Assembly: GCA_000752215.1 (NCBI GenBank)
Contig: CCFG01000009.1
Coordinates: forward strand, 124,001 to 188,000
Origin: a bacterium MS4
GTDB taxonomy: Bacteria > Bacillota > Clostridia > Oscillospirales > Acutalibacteraceae
Reading direction: 5' to 3'
Length of the DNA: 64,000 bases
A program made the translations under genes and the position numbers. How positions within the stretch are numbered: the stretch's first letter is position 1; each line of letters starts with the position of its first letter. Shown one piece after another: positions 42,370 to 50,919 of this stretch. Under the pieces are notes generated by a model that worked only from the letters and a program-made list of their open reading frames with translations, was not told where the DNA came from and made no database searches.

Positions 42370-43644
42370 ATGAAACAGACAGGATATCAAAAGAACAGGA
42401 GAATCCTTTTTACGGCAGCGGGAGTCGTTCTGGCTCTCGCTGCCGCGTTTTGGATTTACACCCGGGGAAACCCTTTCGGGAGTCCCTTTCTGCCGGGCGC
42501 TTCGTCCGGGGAAAAGACCTCCTCTGCGGCCGGTTCTGAGGGGGAACCCTCCGGTCCGTCAAACCCGGCCACGGGCAGCTCGGCCGCTCCGGCGTCAAGC
42601 GGCCCGGCCGTTTCGCCGCTTGACGGGATTTTTGCCGATTACGGCGTACCTGCCCAAAAGAAGCTCATGTCCATGAGTCTGAGGGAAAAGGTGGGGCAGG
42701 TGTTTGTTTTCCGCTGCCCCCAGACGGGAGCGGCCAAAGCCGCCGCCGACTATCAGCCGGGCGGGTACTGCCTGATGGCTTCGGATTTCAGCGGCAAAAC
42801 CACGGCGCAGGTGCAGGCCGCGCTCAAATCCTATCAGGACGCAAGCAAGATCGGAATGATTCTCTGCACGGACGAGGAGGGCGGTACGGTCGTCCGCATC
42901 AGCAAGTATCCGGCGCTTAGGAAAACCGCGTTCCGATCCCCACAGCAGGTTTTCCGGCTTTCCGGCCTGAATGGGATTTATGACGACACCGTGCAGAAGG
43001 CCCAGCTTCTGAAAAAGCTCGGACTGAATCTGAACCTCGCGCCCGTATGCGATGTTTCCACCAATCCTTCCGATTTTATTTACAGCAGGACGTTCGGCAA
43101 AGACGCTTCCAAAACGGCGGACTTTGTCAGGGTATCGGTTAATGCGTACAACAGTCAGAACCTGTCCTGTATGCTCAAGCATTTCCCCGGTTACGGAAAC
43201 AACCGGGACACTCACACCGGGATCGCCTACGACAAGCGTGATTACAGCGTGTTCCAGAAGCAGGACTTTGTTCCGTTTCAGGCGGGAATCGACGCGGGCG
43301 CACAGTGCGTAATGGTTTCGCACAATATCGTGAACTGCATGGACCCGTCCCGTCCGTCCTCCCTTTCGCCGAAGGTGCACGAGATTCTGCGCGGCGAGCT
43401 GGGCTTTACGGGCGTCATTATGACCGACGACCTTTCCATGGGTGCCATCACTGATTTTACAGCGGGGAAAAGCCCTTCCGTCGCCGCCTTTACAGCGGGA
43501 AATGATATTGTGCTGTCCTCCGACATGGCGCGGGATTTCAACGCGCTGTACGCCGCGGTGCAGGACGGGACCGTCAGCGAACAGCGGCTTGACGAAAGTG
43601 TGCTTCGCATCCTTGCATGGAAATATAAAATGGGTATAATATAA
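42370..43644 (+). CDS. nagZ: Membrane-anchored GH3 beta-N-acetylhexosaminidase, NagZ-like
   Basis: 424 residues. A single N-terminal membrane segment (ILFTAAGVVLALAAAFWIY) and a Ser/Gly/Pro-rich linker (about 35-75) place the enzyme outside the cell. The GH3 domain shows GYCLMASDF, ILCTDEEGGTVVRI, NLAPVCDVSTNPSDFIYSRTFG, LKHFPGYGNNRDTHTGIA (the His loop typical of NagZ-type enzymes) and VIMTDDLSMGAI (nucleophile Asp). Likely removes GlcNAc from wall fragments, as in Bacillus NagZ. It follows glgA closely but may have its own promoter. Confidence 0.9.
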   Translation: MKQTGYQKNRRILFTAAGVVLALAAAFWIYTRGNPFGSPFLPGASSGEKTSSAAGSEGEPSGPSNPATGSSAAPASSGPAVSPLDGIFADYGVPAQKKLMSMSLREKVGQVFVFRCPQTGAAKAAADYQPGGYCLMASDFSGKTTAQVQAALKSYQDASKIGMILCTDEEGGTVVRISKYPALRKTAFRSPQQVFRLSGLNGIYDDTVQKAQLLKKLGLNLNLAPVCDVSTNPSDFIYSRTFGKDASKTADFVRVSVNAYNSQNLSCMLKHFPGYGNNRDTHTGIAYDKRDYSVFQKQDFVPFQAGIDAGAQCVMVSHNIVNCMDPSRPSSLSPKVHEILRGELGFTGVIMTDDLSMGAITDFTAGKSPSVAAFTAGNDIVLSSDMARDFNALYAAVQDGTVSEQRLDESVLRILAWKYKMGII

Positions 43645-43672
43645 AGAGAATACTACGGAAGGATCTGATCAA

Positions 43673-44080
43673 TTGAACTTAACGGAAGAAGAAAAAAATA
43701 TCCTGACGGAGATCAGGGAATCACAAAGATATCCGATTGTGCGTTTGGAGCTGCACAATTCCGAAAATGAGGAATTGATTTCCATTGCGCTCAATTACGT
43801 GAGGATTACCGACGCAGAGGATTCCATGGAGACGGTCAAGGCGCGTTCCGCCGCGCTGAAAAGCCTGATGGAAAAAGGCCTCGTTTTTATCGACTACACG
43901 GTGCGCGTATGGGTTTCGGGCGATTATGACGTTTACTACAAGAGCAAAATCTATGAGCTCCTGTGCCGTACCGTCATGGAAAGCGCAAAGCAGCCCGGCG
44001 CGGTCTTTAATCTGCCGTATATGAGAAAGGGCTACGCTACCCTGACGCTGAAAGGAATAAGAGAAGCTCGGAAGAAATAG
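43673..44080 (+). CDS. Hypothetical protein
   Basis: 135 residues with no membrane segment, signal or known motif. Starts at TTG 43673, nine bases after AAGGA (43659-43663); no ATG or GTG lies nearby in frame. The sequence alternates helix and strand (VRLELHNSENEELISIALNYVRITDAEDS) and ends in basic residues. It stands between the NagZ-like gene (28-base gap) and a terminator, so it may be the last gene of that transcript. I do not recognise the family. Confidence 0.75.
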   Translation: MNLTEEEKNILTEIRESQRYPIVRLELHNSENEELISIALNYVRITDAEDSMETVKARSAALKSLMEKGLVFIDYTVRVWVSGDYDVYYKSKIYELLCRTVMESAKQPGAVFNLPYMRKGYATLTLKGIREARKK

Positions 44081-44087
44081 AAATAAA

Positions 44088-44122
44088 AAAACCGGCCCGC
44101 CAATGCCTGGCGGGCCGGTTGC
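44088..44122. terminator. Bidirectional terminator
   Basis: AACCGGCCCGCCA (44090-44102) pairs perfectly with TGGCGGGCCGGTT (44108-44120). Strong on the minus strand (eight T after the stem, ending the XRE gene); weaker on the plus strand. Confidence 0.88.
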
Positions 44123-44146
44123 AATTTAAGTCGGATATGATATAAT

Positions 44147-44851
44147 TTATTTAACAGGCTTTTTCGCGCCCATCAGCGCTTCGGCATTTTGAATCAGATT
44201 AAACAGCGAGCTGGAAAACAGCGGGTACTCTTCGGAGATTTTTTCCGGTGAAAGCACGGGCAGATTGGTTTTTCCCAGCCCTTCCATCCCGTCGGCGTTT
44301 TCCCCGCTCGCCAGACAGGCCGCGTTGGAATACGCAATTTCCATCGCCGCGCCGGAACGCCCGTCGCTCAGCTTCTGCGGAACGGAAAAAAGACCCTGCG
44401 GATTTTTCGGGTTGGCGGAATACAGAAGCCGGAAGCTTCTGTAAACGGAAACATTGAGGTATGCCGACACTTCTGAGGTCAGCGACTTGTTCTGGCACTT
44501 TTGCAGCGTGCTGAAAATAATATTCATCGAATTCGCAAGCAGCTTTTTGTTCAAAACGGGCAGCAGGCTGCCTTTCAGAATATTCTCCTTGCCGATGGCG
44601 TCCGGCTCCGGAATATCGTCCACCTTAATGGTGGCCCCGCTGCGGTGCGGAGTCCTTCCGAGGAGATAATCGCAGGAAACGTCATAAAATTCAGCGGCCT
44701 TTACCACAAAATCCAGCCCGCATTCACGGATTCCCTTTTCGTAATGCGAAAGCAGGGCCTGAGAAACCTCCAGTTCCTCGGCCGCCTTTTTCTGGCTTAA
44801 TGCGCGTTCTTTACGCAGCAAAGTAATAATTCTTGGGAAACTGCTATTCAT
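44147..44851 (-). CDS. XRE family transcriptional regulator
   Basis: 234 residues. An HTH_3 domain covers residues 8-65: IITLLRKERALSQKKAAEELEVSQALLSHYEKGIRECGLDFVVKAAEFYDVSCDYLLGR. The remaining 165 residues are a helical domain I cannot name, possibly for dimerisation or signal binding. Two direct repeats overlap its promoter (44887-44928), which suggests it represses itself. The divergent neighbour is a histidine phosphatase gene, a possible second target. Confidence 0.9.
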   Translation of the reverse strand: MNSSFPRIITLLRKERALSQKKAAEELEVSQALLSHYEKGIRECGLDFVVKAAEFYDVSCDYLLGRTPHRSGATIKVDDIPEPDAIGKENILKGSLLPVLNKKLLANSMNIIFSTLQKCQNKSLTSEVSAYLNVSVYRSFRLLYSANPKNPQGLFSVPQKLSDGRSGAAMEIAYSNAACLASGENADGMEGLGKTNLPVLSPEKISEEYPLFSSSLFNLIQNAEALMGAKKPVK

Positions 44852-44886
44852 TGAACTATCCCCTGTGTCGAAATATGGAAAAATTA

Positions 44887-44928
44887 ACGCCTTGTAAAGT
44901 ATATAACAAATATAACGCTTTGTAAAGC
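44887..44928 (-). promoter_or_regulatory. XRE promoter with two operator repeats
   Basis: AACGCCTTGTAAAG (44887-44900) and AACGCTTTGTAAAG (44915-44928) are direct repeats 28 bases apart, each containing a near-palindrome CTTTGTAAAG. On the minus strand a promoter TTTACA (44927-44922), 17-base spacer, TATACT (44904-44899) lies over them: the -35 inside one repeat, the -10 touching the other. Confidence 0.7.
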
Positions 44929-45025
44929 CGCTAGATATCGTGTCTTTTCGCTCTGCGCCTACATGTATCTAGGAATTTTGCGTTTGTCAAGACTTGAGTC
45001 AGAAAAATTTTTAAGGAGCCGAAAA

Positions 45026-45730
45026 ATGAAATCTTACACTATCCATTTAATCCGTCACGGAATTACGACGGGAAATCTTCTGGGCCAGTATGTGGGGCGT
45101 ACCGATTTGCCCCTTGCTCCGGAGGGGATCGCGCAGCTTGAGGACCTGAAACGGCACAGCTCCTATCCGTCCGCCCAGGTGTTTTACTGCAGCCCCCTTC
45201 AGCGCTGTCTGCAGACCCTGCAGCTTCTCTATCCCGGCGCACAGCCGACGGTGGTCGACGGCCTGCGCGAATGCGACTTTGGCGACTGGGAGGGGAAAAC
45301 CGCAAAGGAAATTGCGGCGGAGGATGAAAGCTTTACCGACTGGGTGGGCAGCGGAGAAATCGTTACCCCTCCGAACGGGGAATCCGGCGGCGTATTCATG
45401 CAGCGGGTCTGCTCCGCGTTTGAGTCGATCGTACAGGAAATGATGCGCTCCGGAACAAGCAGCGCCGCGTTGGTTGCCCACGGGGGCAGCATCATGTGCA
45501 TCCTTTCGGCCTACGGCTTGCCGCGCGCCAGTTTTTACGACTGGATGACCAGCAACGGCTGCGGGTATTCCCTGCGGATTACGCCGGGTCTGTGGATGCG
45601 TTCCATGGTGGCCGAGGTATATGAAACGATTCCCCCGCGGAAACAAACGGAGCAGAACAGCGAGCGGCTGGTTATCGACCTTGTGCGCGAGGCTGCCGAC
45701 CGCGCATTTGGAAAAAAGGAGCAGGAATAA
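45026..45730 (+). CDS. Histidine phosphatase family protein (phosphoglycerate mutase-like)
   Basis: 234 residues. HLIRHGITTGNLLGQYVGRTDLPL has the RHG catalytic His near residue 10; YCSPLQRCLQTLQLL, LRECDFGDWEGKT and ALVAHGGSIMCIL (second His) complete the 2H-phosphatase site. Family members include cobalamin phosphatase CobC, GpmB-like and broad-range sugar phosphatases; the substrate cannot be fixed here. ATG 45026 has AAGGAG eight bases upstream; the longer in-frame extension to 44963 crosses the regulatory repeats. Single gene before the leucine T-box. Confidence 0.9.
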   Translation: MKSYTIHLIRHGITTGNLLGQYVGRTDLPLAPEGIAQLEDLKRHSSYPSAQVFYCSPLQRCLQTLQLLYPGAQPTVVDGLRECDFGDWEGKTAKEIAAEDESFTDWVGSGEIVTPPNGESGGVFMQRVCSAFESIVQEMMRSGTSSAALVAHGGSIMCILSAYGLPRASFYDWMTSNGCGYSLRITPGLWMRSMVAEVYETIPPRKQTEQNSERLVIDLVREAADRAFGKKEQE

Positions 45731-45740
45731 AATTTAATCC

Positions 45741-45769
45741 TTGACAAAGGTATCCGCATAAAATATAAT
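45741..45769 (+). promoter_or_regulatory. Consensus promoter of the leuAB T-box transcript
   Basis: TTGACA (45741-45746), 17-base spacer, TATAAT (45764-45769): exact consensus. The 368-base gap 45731-46098 is filled by this promoter and the T-box. Confidence 0.85.
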
Positions 45770-45775
45770 AGTAAA

Positions 45776-46058
45776 TAATTTAATATGCAAAAGCGATGAA
45801 GGGAAAAAGACATTGGCAGAAGCATTGCAGAGAACCGGCGGTTGGTGCAAGCCGGTGCGGAAGCCCATGTGTATAGCTCATCCCGGAGCCGCCGTCTTCG
45901 ATGTGAAAACGGAGAAACGGACGCAGTGGCAGCGTTAAAGGCCGGAGCCTTGTTAGAGGTTTGCCAAGGGTTTCCGCTTTGCGGAGCCGAATTTGGGTGG
46001 TACCGCGGATTTGTTTATTCGCCCCGAACACAGAATTCTGTGTCCGGGGCTTTTTTTT
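45776..46058 (+). promoter_or_regulatory. T-box leader, leucine specific
   Basis: Stem I with the usual AGAGAACCGG..GCAAGCCGGT arms (45820-45856) is followed by the specifier region; CTC at 45877-45879 (TAGCTCATCCCGG) is the likely Leu codon. The T-box core GGGTGGTACCGCGG is at 45995-46008. The terminator is GCCCCGAACACAG..CTGTGTCCGGGGC (46021-46050) plus T8. Uncharged leucine tRNA would bind and let transcription reach leuA. Confidence 0.93.
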
Positions 46059-46098
46059 ATTTCACCGATCAACTGATCAATTGATAAAGGAGTGTTGG

Positions 46099-47802
46099 AT
46101 GATGTTTGAAGGCTGCAAAAAGTATATTCCGTTTCAGCCGATCAGCCTGCCGGACCGTCAATGGCCCGACAAAGTCATTACGAAAGCACCGGTCTGGTGC
46201 AGCGTGGATATGCGGGACGGCAATCAGGCCCTGATTGACCCGATGAATCTTGAGGAAAAGCTGCTGTATTTCCAGACCCTTGTGGATGTCGGGTTCAAGG
46301 AGGTTGAAATCGGTTTTCCGGCCGCATCTGAGACGGAGTACGAAATCCTCCGCGCGCTGATCGAACAAAAGCGGATACCGGACGACGTGACCATCCAGGT
46401 GCTGGTTCAGGCAAGACCGCATTTGATTTATAAGACCTTTGAAGCGATCAAAGGCGCGAAGAACGTCATCGTCCATTTTTATAATTCCACCTCCACTTTG
46501 CAGCGCAAGGTGGTTTTCCGCACCGACATGCAGGGTGTTATCGATATTGCCGTGGAGGGCGCAAAGCTGATTAAAGAACTCACCGACGAGGAAATCGGAA
46601 AGAGCGGCGCGAATATCCGCTATGAATATTCCCCGGAAAGCTTTTCGGGGACCGAAATCGACAATTCCGTTCTGATCTGCGAAAGGGTGATGGAGGCGCT
46701 TGGCTCCACGCCGGAGAACAAGCTGATTCTGAATCTGCCCAATACGGTCGAGATGAGCACCCCGAACTGCTATGCCGACCAGATCGAATATTTCTGCCGC
46801 CATCTGAAAAACCGTGAAAGCGCCATTATCAGCCTGCACCCCCACAATGACCGCGGCACCGCCACGGCGGCGACCGAGCTGGGCCTGATGGCGGGCGCGG
46901 AAAGGGTGGAGGGGACCCTTTTCGGCAACGGAGAACGTACCGGGAACGCGGATGTGATGGTGGTCGCCATGAACATGTACTCCCAGGGAGTGGACCCCGG
47001 ACTTGATTTCTCCAACATGCGCGCCGTTCAGGAGATCTTTGAGAAATGCACCAGGATGAAGATTCACGAACGCCATCCCTATGTGGGCGATCTGGTGTTC
47101 ACAGCGTTTTCCGGCTCCCATCAGGACGCGATCAAAAAGGGCGTCGAGTATATGGCGAAAAACGGCGGCGGCTATTGGGAAGTGCCGTATCTGCCGATCG
47201 ATCCCGCCGACGTCGGCCGCGAGTATGAGCCGATCATCCGCATCAACAGCCAGTCCGGTAAGGGCGGCGCCGCGTTTGTGATGCAGCAGAGCTTCGGCTA
47301 TGAGCTGCCCAAGGCAATGCATCCCGAATTCGGTACGATGGTCAAGGCCGCCTGCGACGAAGCGGGCCGCGAGCTTCAGCCCGATGAGATTTTTGGCATT
47401 TTCCGCAGGGAATTCCTTGAAGTCAACGCCCCATACAATCTCAAGCAGTATAAGCTTTATGAGGAAAACGATATCAGCGGGGACACACAGGTCCATTTCG
47501 ACGGAGTGATTCGCTTCCGGCACGAGGACCATGCCATCAGTGCCTGCGGGAATGGGCCTGTCAGCGCATTCTTTAACGCGCTGAAATCCGTCGGCATCAC
47601 CGACTACCAGTTTGTTTCCTACCGTGAGCACGCCGTTTCCAGCGGCGCGGACAGCAAGGCGGTTTCCTATATCCAGCTGACCGCGCCGGACGGCAGCCCG
47701 GCGTTCGGCGTTGGGATCGATAATAATATCAGTCTTGCTTCCATCAAAGGCATCATCTGCGCGATCAACCGCACGAAAAATGCCGCCGTGAAAGAATCTT
47801 AA
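46099..47802 (+). CDS. leuA: 2-isopropylmalate synthase
   Basis: 567 residues, the long form of the enzyme. First committed step of leucine synthesis: acetyl-CoA plus 2-oxoisovalerate. [38 protein letters not shown] marks the catalytic barrel, [42 protein letters not shown] the metal-binding HxH and GNGER motifs, and the last 120 residues the leucine-binding regulatory domain. AAAGGAG fits ATG 46099 or 46102. Controlled by the T-box upstream; leuB follows 13 bases later. Confidence 0.95.
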   Translation: MMFEGCKKYIPFQPISLPDRQWPDKVITKAPVWCSVDMRDGNQALIDPMNLEEKLLYFQTLVDVGFKEVEIGFPAASETEYEILRALIEQKRIPDDVTIQVLVQARPHLIYKTFEAIKGAKNVIVHFYNSTSTLQRKVVFRTDMQGVIDIAVEGAKLIKELTDEEIGKSGANIRYEYSPESFSGTEIDNSVLICERVMEALGSTPENKLILNLPNTVEMSTPNCYADQIEYFCRHLKNRESAIISLHPHNDRGTATAATELGLMAGAERVEGTLFGNGERTGNADVMVVAMNMYSQGVDPGLDFSNMRAVQEIFEKCTRMKIHERHPYVGDLVFTAFSGSHQDAIKKGVEYMAKNGGGYWEVPYLPIDPADVGREYEPIIRINSQSGKGGAAFVMQQSFGYELPKAMHPEFGTMVKAACDEAGRELQPDEIFGIFRREFLEVNAPYNLKQYKLYEENDISGDTQVHFDGVIRFRHEDHAISACGNGPVSAFFNALKSVGITDYQFVSYREHAVSSGADSKAVSYIQLTAPDGSPAFGVGIDNNISLASIKGIICAINRTKNAAVKES

Positions 47803-47815
47803 AGGGGGAACCACA

Positions 47816-48889
47816 ATGAAAAGCTATCAAATTGTCCTGCTGAAAGGCGACGGGATCGGTCCGGAGATCGTAACCCAGGCCGTGAAGGTATTGGACCGCG
47901 CCGCCGGCCGGTTCGGATTTACCGTTTCCTATGACGAAGCGCTTCTGGGCGGCTGTGCGATTGACGCGGCCGGGGTGCCGCTTCCGCCGGAAACAATTGA
48001 AAAATGCAAAGCCGCCGATTCCACACTGCTCGGCGCGGTCGGCGGCCCCAAATGGGACACGGTGCCCGGCAATCTGAGGCCGGAGGCGGGGCTGCTGGGC
48101 ATCCGCGGCGCGCTTGGGCTTTTCGCCAATCTGCGCCCCGCCAGGATTTTTGAGCAGCTGCGCGAGGCTTCTCCCCTGAAAGCGGAGATCATCGGCGACG
48201 ATCTGGATATCATGGTGGTGCGGGAGCTGACCGGGGGAATTTATTTCGGCGAGCGGGGCCGCAGGACGGTGAACGGCTTTGAGGCCGCGTACGACACCGA
48301 AATGTACTCCGTGCCGGAAATTGAGCGCATTGCGCGCGTGGCCTTCCGCATGGCGCAAAAGCGCGGCGGCAGGCTTTGCAGTGTAGACAAGGCCAACGTG
48401 CTGGAATCCTCCAGATTGTGGCGCGCAACGGTTGAAAGAATCGGAAAAGAAGAGTATCCTGATATAGAGCTGTCCAATCTGTATGTGGACAACTGCGCCA
48501 TGCAGCTGGTGCGCAACCCGAAGCAGTTCGATGTGATCGTCACCTCCAACATCTTCGGCGATATTCTTTCCGACGAAGCATCCATGATCAGCGGCTCCAT
48601 CGGGATGCTGGCCTCCGCCAGCCTGAGCGAAGGCAAATCCGGCCTGTACGAGCCTATCCACGGCTCCGCGCCCGATATTGCCGGAACGGGAAAGGCCAAC
48701 CCTCTGGCGACCATTCTCTCTGCCGCAATGATGCTGCGCTATTCGCTGGACGAACCGCAGGCGGCACAGGCAATCGAAGACGCCGTATCCGAAGTCCTGA
48801 AAACAGCCCGTACGCCGGACATCTATACGGAGGGGATGCGGCAGGTCACCTGTGAGGAAATGGGCGATCTGGTCTGCGGACTGCTGTAA
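47816..48889 (+). CDS. leuB: 3-isopropylmalate dehydrogenase
   Basis: 357 residues. Oxidative decarboxylation of 3-isopropylmalate. [90 protein letters not shown] and [25 protein letters not shown] are the conserved substrate, metal and NAD motifs. leuC and leuD, which normally sit between leuA and leuB, are absent here and must be elsewhere if the pathway is complete. Confidence 0.96.
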   Translation: MKSYQIVLLKGDGIGPEIVTQAVKVLDRAAGRFGFTVSYDEALLGGCAIDAAGVPLPPETIEKCKAADSTLLGAVGGPKWDTVPGNLRPEAGLLGIRGALGLFANLRPARIFEQLREASPLKAEIIGDDLDIMVVRELTGGIYFGERGRRTVNGFEAAYDTEMYSVPEIERIARVAFRMAQKRGGRLCSVDKANVLESSRLWRATVERIGKEEYPDIELSNLYVDNCAMQLVRNPKQFDVIVTSNIFGDILSDEASMISGSIGMLASASLSEGKSGLYEPIHGSAPDIAGTGKANPLATILSAAMMLRYSLDEPQAAQAIEDAVSEVLKTARTPDIYTEGMRQVTCEEMGDLVCGLL

Positions 48890-48969
48890 ATCCTGTTACG
48901 ATTTGTAATGATTTGTAATATTATTAATTAATTATACAAATGGTATTATATAATAGTAAAAAATAAAAG

Positions 48970-48993
48970 ATTCTCCCCAACGACGGGGAGAAT
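48970..48993. other. Hairpin upstream of azlC
   Basis: ATTCTCCCC (48970-48978) pairs with GGGGAGAAT (48985-48993), 6-base loop, shortly after a TATAAT-like box (about 48950). The plus-strand T tail is poor; on the minus strand a T-rich stretch follows. It may be a weak leuB terminator, or a leader hairpin of azlCD. Confidence 0.5.
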
Positions 48994-49036
48994 TCCTTGG
49001 CTTTTCTCAAAATTGCTATAGTATGGGAGCATGGAA

Positions 49037-49756
49037 ATGCACGGAACAGAGGCTTTGACATTTAAAAAGGGGCTGAAGGACGGGCTGCCGATCTGCCTTG
49101 GGTATATCAGCGTTTCTTTCACGTTTGGAATGATGGCGACGCAGGGCGGGCTGCCGCTTTGGGCGGTGATGCTGATTACTATGAGCAACATGACCAGCGC
49201 GGGGCAGTTTGCCGGGACCGAGCTGATTTTGTCGGGCGGGCATTACATAGAGCTTGTCGTAACCACTTTTGTCATCAACATCCGCTATATGCTGATGTCC
49301 CTTTCCCTTTCCCAAAAAGTGGACGGTGCCATGACCTCTTTGCAGCGGCTGGTCCTTTCCTTCGGCGTGACCGATGAAATTTTCGCCGTCGCCATGAAGC
49401 AGGACGGAAGCATCGGAGCGCGGTATCTTCTGGGGCTGATTCTGACTCCTTACACCGGCTGGACGCTGGGGACCCTGCTCGGCGGTACCGCCACCTGCCT
49501 GCTGCCGGTCAGTGTCCGCACCGCGCTGGGCATTGCGATCTACGGGATGTTCATCGCCATTATCGTTCCGCCCGCAAAGCATACGCGCCCCGTTGCGCTG
49601 GCCATCGCCATTGCGGTGGTTTTAAGCTGTCTTTTCCGGTGGACGCCCTTCCTGAACCGGATTTCCGGCGGATGGGTCATCATCATCTGCGCGGTGGTCG
49701 CGTCGGCCTACGCCGCGCTGCGTTACCCTGTGGACGACCCGGAGGTGCAGGAATGA
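49037..49756 (+). CDS. azlC: Branched-chain amino acid exporter large subunit AzlC
   Basis: 239 residues with seven to eight hydrophobic helices. KKGLKDGLPICLGYISVSFTFGMMA, MSNMTSAGQFAGTELI and INIRYMLMSLSLSQKV are typical AzlC motifs. With AzlD it exports branched-chain amino acids or their analogues. ATG 49037 has GGGAG seven bases upstream; ATG 49031 is too close to that site. Ends in an ATGA overlap with azlD, and lies 150 bases after leuB, which fits a role in leucine balance. Confidence 0.93.
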   Translation: MHGTEALTFKKGLKDGLPICLGYISVSFTFGMMATQGGLPLWAVMLITMSNMTSAGQFAGTELILSGGHYIELVVTTFVINIRYMLMSLSLSQKVDGAMTSLQRLVLSFGVTDEIFAVAMKQDGSIGARYLLGLILTPYTGWTLGTLLGGTATCLLPVSVRTALGIAIYGMFIAIIVPPAKHTRPVALAIAIAVVLSCLFRWTPFLNRISGGWVIIICAVVASAYAALRYPVDDPEVQE

Positions 49757-50073
49757 ATTACCCGAGAATTTTGATCTGTACCTTTCTGATGGCGCTGGTC
49801 ACCTATATCATCCGTATGCTTCCGCTGGCGATTTTCAGGAAGAAGATTCACAACCGATTTATCCGGTCGTTTCTGGCTTATGTGCCTTACGCCGTGCTTG
49901 CGGCCATGACCTTCCCCGAAATTCTGTACTCCACGGGGAATCCGTATTCCGCGGTGTTCGGCCTTGCCGCGGCCCTTCTCCTTGCGTATCGGGACAAAGG
50001 CCTTCTTACCGTTGCGCTTGGCTCTACCGCCGTGGTTTTTGTCGTGGAACAGGTCATGGGCTTTTTTTCATAA
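49753..50073 (+). CDS. azlD: Branched-chain amino acid exporter small subunit AzlD
   Basis: 106 residues with four hydrophobic helices (ILICTFLMALVTYIIRMLPLAIF, FLAYVPYAVLAAMTFPEIL, VFGLAAALLLAYR, VALGSTAVVFVVEQVMGFF). The R-M-LP motif and the VPYAVLAAMTFP segment are typical of AzlD. Starts inside the azlC stop codon (ATGA). The terminator at 50141-50189 closes the unit. Confidence 0.92.
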   Translation: MNYPRILICTFLMALVTYIIRMLPLAIFRKKIHNRFIRSFLAYVPYAVLAAMTFPEILYSTGNPYSAVFGLAAALLLAYRDKGLLTVALGSTAVVFVVEQVMGFFS

Positions 50074-50140
50074 AAATGCCGCTGCTGCCAAAGAAATGTG
50101 CAATAGACATTTACACAAAACAACAGCTTTTACAGTCAGA

Positions 50141-50189
50141 AAATGCGCCTTGATTGAGCTTTTCAAGCCCGTTTCAAGACGCATTTTTT
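50141..50189 (+). terminator. Terminator of azlCD
   Basis: AAATGCG-C-CTTGA (50141-50153) pairs with TCAAG-A-CGCATTT (50174-50186) with one mismatch, then T run. It can also serve the converging dCMP deaminase gene. Confidence 0.75.
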
Positions 50190-50195
50190 ATGTAA

Positions 50196-50684
50196 TCAGT
50201 ATCCGAATTTCCCGCTCATGGATTCGTCGTTCTCCACCCATTCCTGTACATAAACGGAGGAGAAGGTGTTTTTTGTGTTCCGCGCAACCACGCGCGTGAT
50301 GCCGGCATTGATAATCATTCTTTTGCACATGGAACAGGAGGAAGCGTTTTCCACATATCCGCCCGCCTTGGCGTCCCTTCCCACCAGATACAGCGTGCTG
50401 CCGATCATATCGCGGCGGGAGGCGCTGATAATGGCGTTGGCCTCCGCATGGACGGAACGGCAGAGCTCGTAGCGTTCCCCACGCGGAACCCCCAGCGTTT
50501 CGCGTACACAGACGCCGGTATCGATACAGTTGCGGCGGCCGCGGGGCGCCCCCGTGTATCCGGACGATACGATCTCGTCATGCTGAACGATGATCGCGCC
50601 GAAATTCCGGCGCAGACAGGTACCGCGCTCCGACACGGTTTCAGCAATATCAAGGTAATAATTTTCTTTGTCCGTACGGTTCAT
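50196..50684 (-). CDS. Deoxycytidylate deaminase (ComEB/dCMP deaminase family)
   Basis: 162 residues. Converts dCMP to dUMP for thymidylate synthesis. Zinc ligands: His79 in SVHAEANAI with Glu81 as proton shuttle, Cys117 and Cys120 in SSCSMCKRM (Ser replaces the usual Pro of PCxxC). TGAPRGRRNC is the dCMP deaminase loop. ATG 50684 is chosen because GGGAGG ends seven bases before it. Single minus-strand gene between azlD and rsmA. Confidence 0.92.
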   Translation of the reverse strand: MNRTDKENYYLDIAETVSERGTCLRRNFGAIIVQHDEIVSSGYTGAPRGRRNCIDTGVCVRETLGVPRGERYELCRSVHAEANAIISASRRDMIGSTLYLVGRDAKAGGYVENASSCSMCKRMIINAGITRVVARNTKNTFSSVYVQEWVENDESMSGKFGY

Positions 50685-50742
50685 TTTCATGCCTCCCAAT
50701 CCTTTATGATAGCAATTCCATTTCCGTTTGCGAGCCCAAACA

Positions 50743-50777
50743 CGTTCCTCACCCTCCGAAGGCGGGGGGGAGGAACG
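50743..50777. repeat. GC-rich hairpin similar to 33544-33576
   Basis: CGTTCCT (50743-50749) pairs with AGGAACG (50771-50777); the inner arms CACCCTCCG and CGGGGGGG pair with one bulge and one G-T. Same plan (CGTT-pyrimidine arm, GAA loop, purine arm-AACG) as the hairpin at 33544. Lies between divergent genes. Confidence 0.6.
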
Positions 50778-50848
50778 CAGCCCTGTTGCGGAATCAACTG
50801 GAGATGCTGTAGTAATCCTATCATATTGTATTTTCGACAGATAATCAA

Positions 50849-50877
50849 TGGAAATGTGGCAATTTGTATGATATAAT
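50849..50877 (+). promoter_or_regulatory. Probable rsmA promoter
   Basis: TGGAAA (50849-50854), 17-base spacer, TATAAT (50872-50877), 42 bases before the rsmA ATG. Confidence 0.5.
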
Positions 50878-50919
50878 CAGGAAATAAAAGAGTAAGCAAA
50901 AAAGATATGGGGACAGAAA

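Noticed and set aside
46069-47814. Antisense open frame of about 580 codons opposite leuA
   Set aside because: Opposite a certain gene and composed of mirror codons; would also read back into the T-box.
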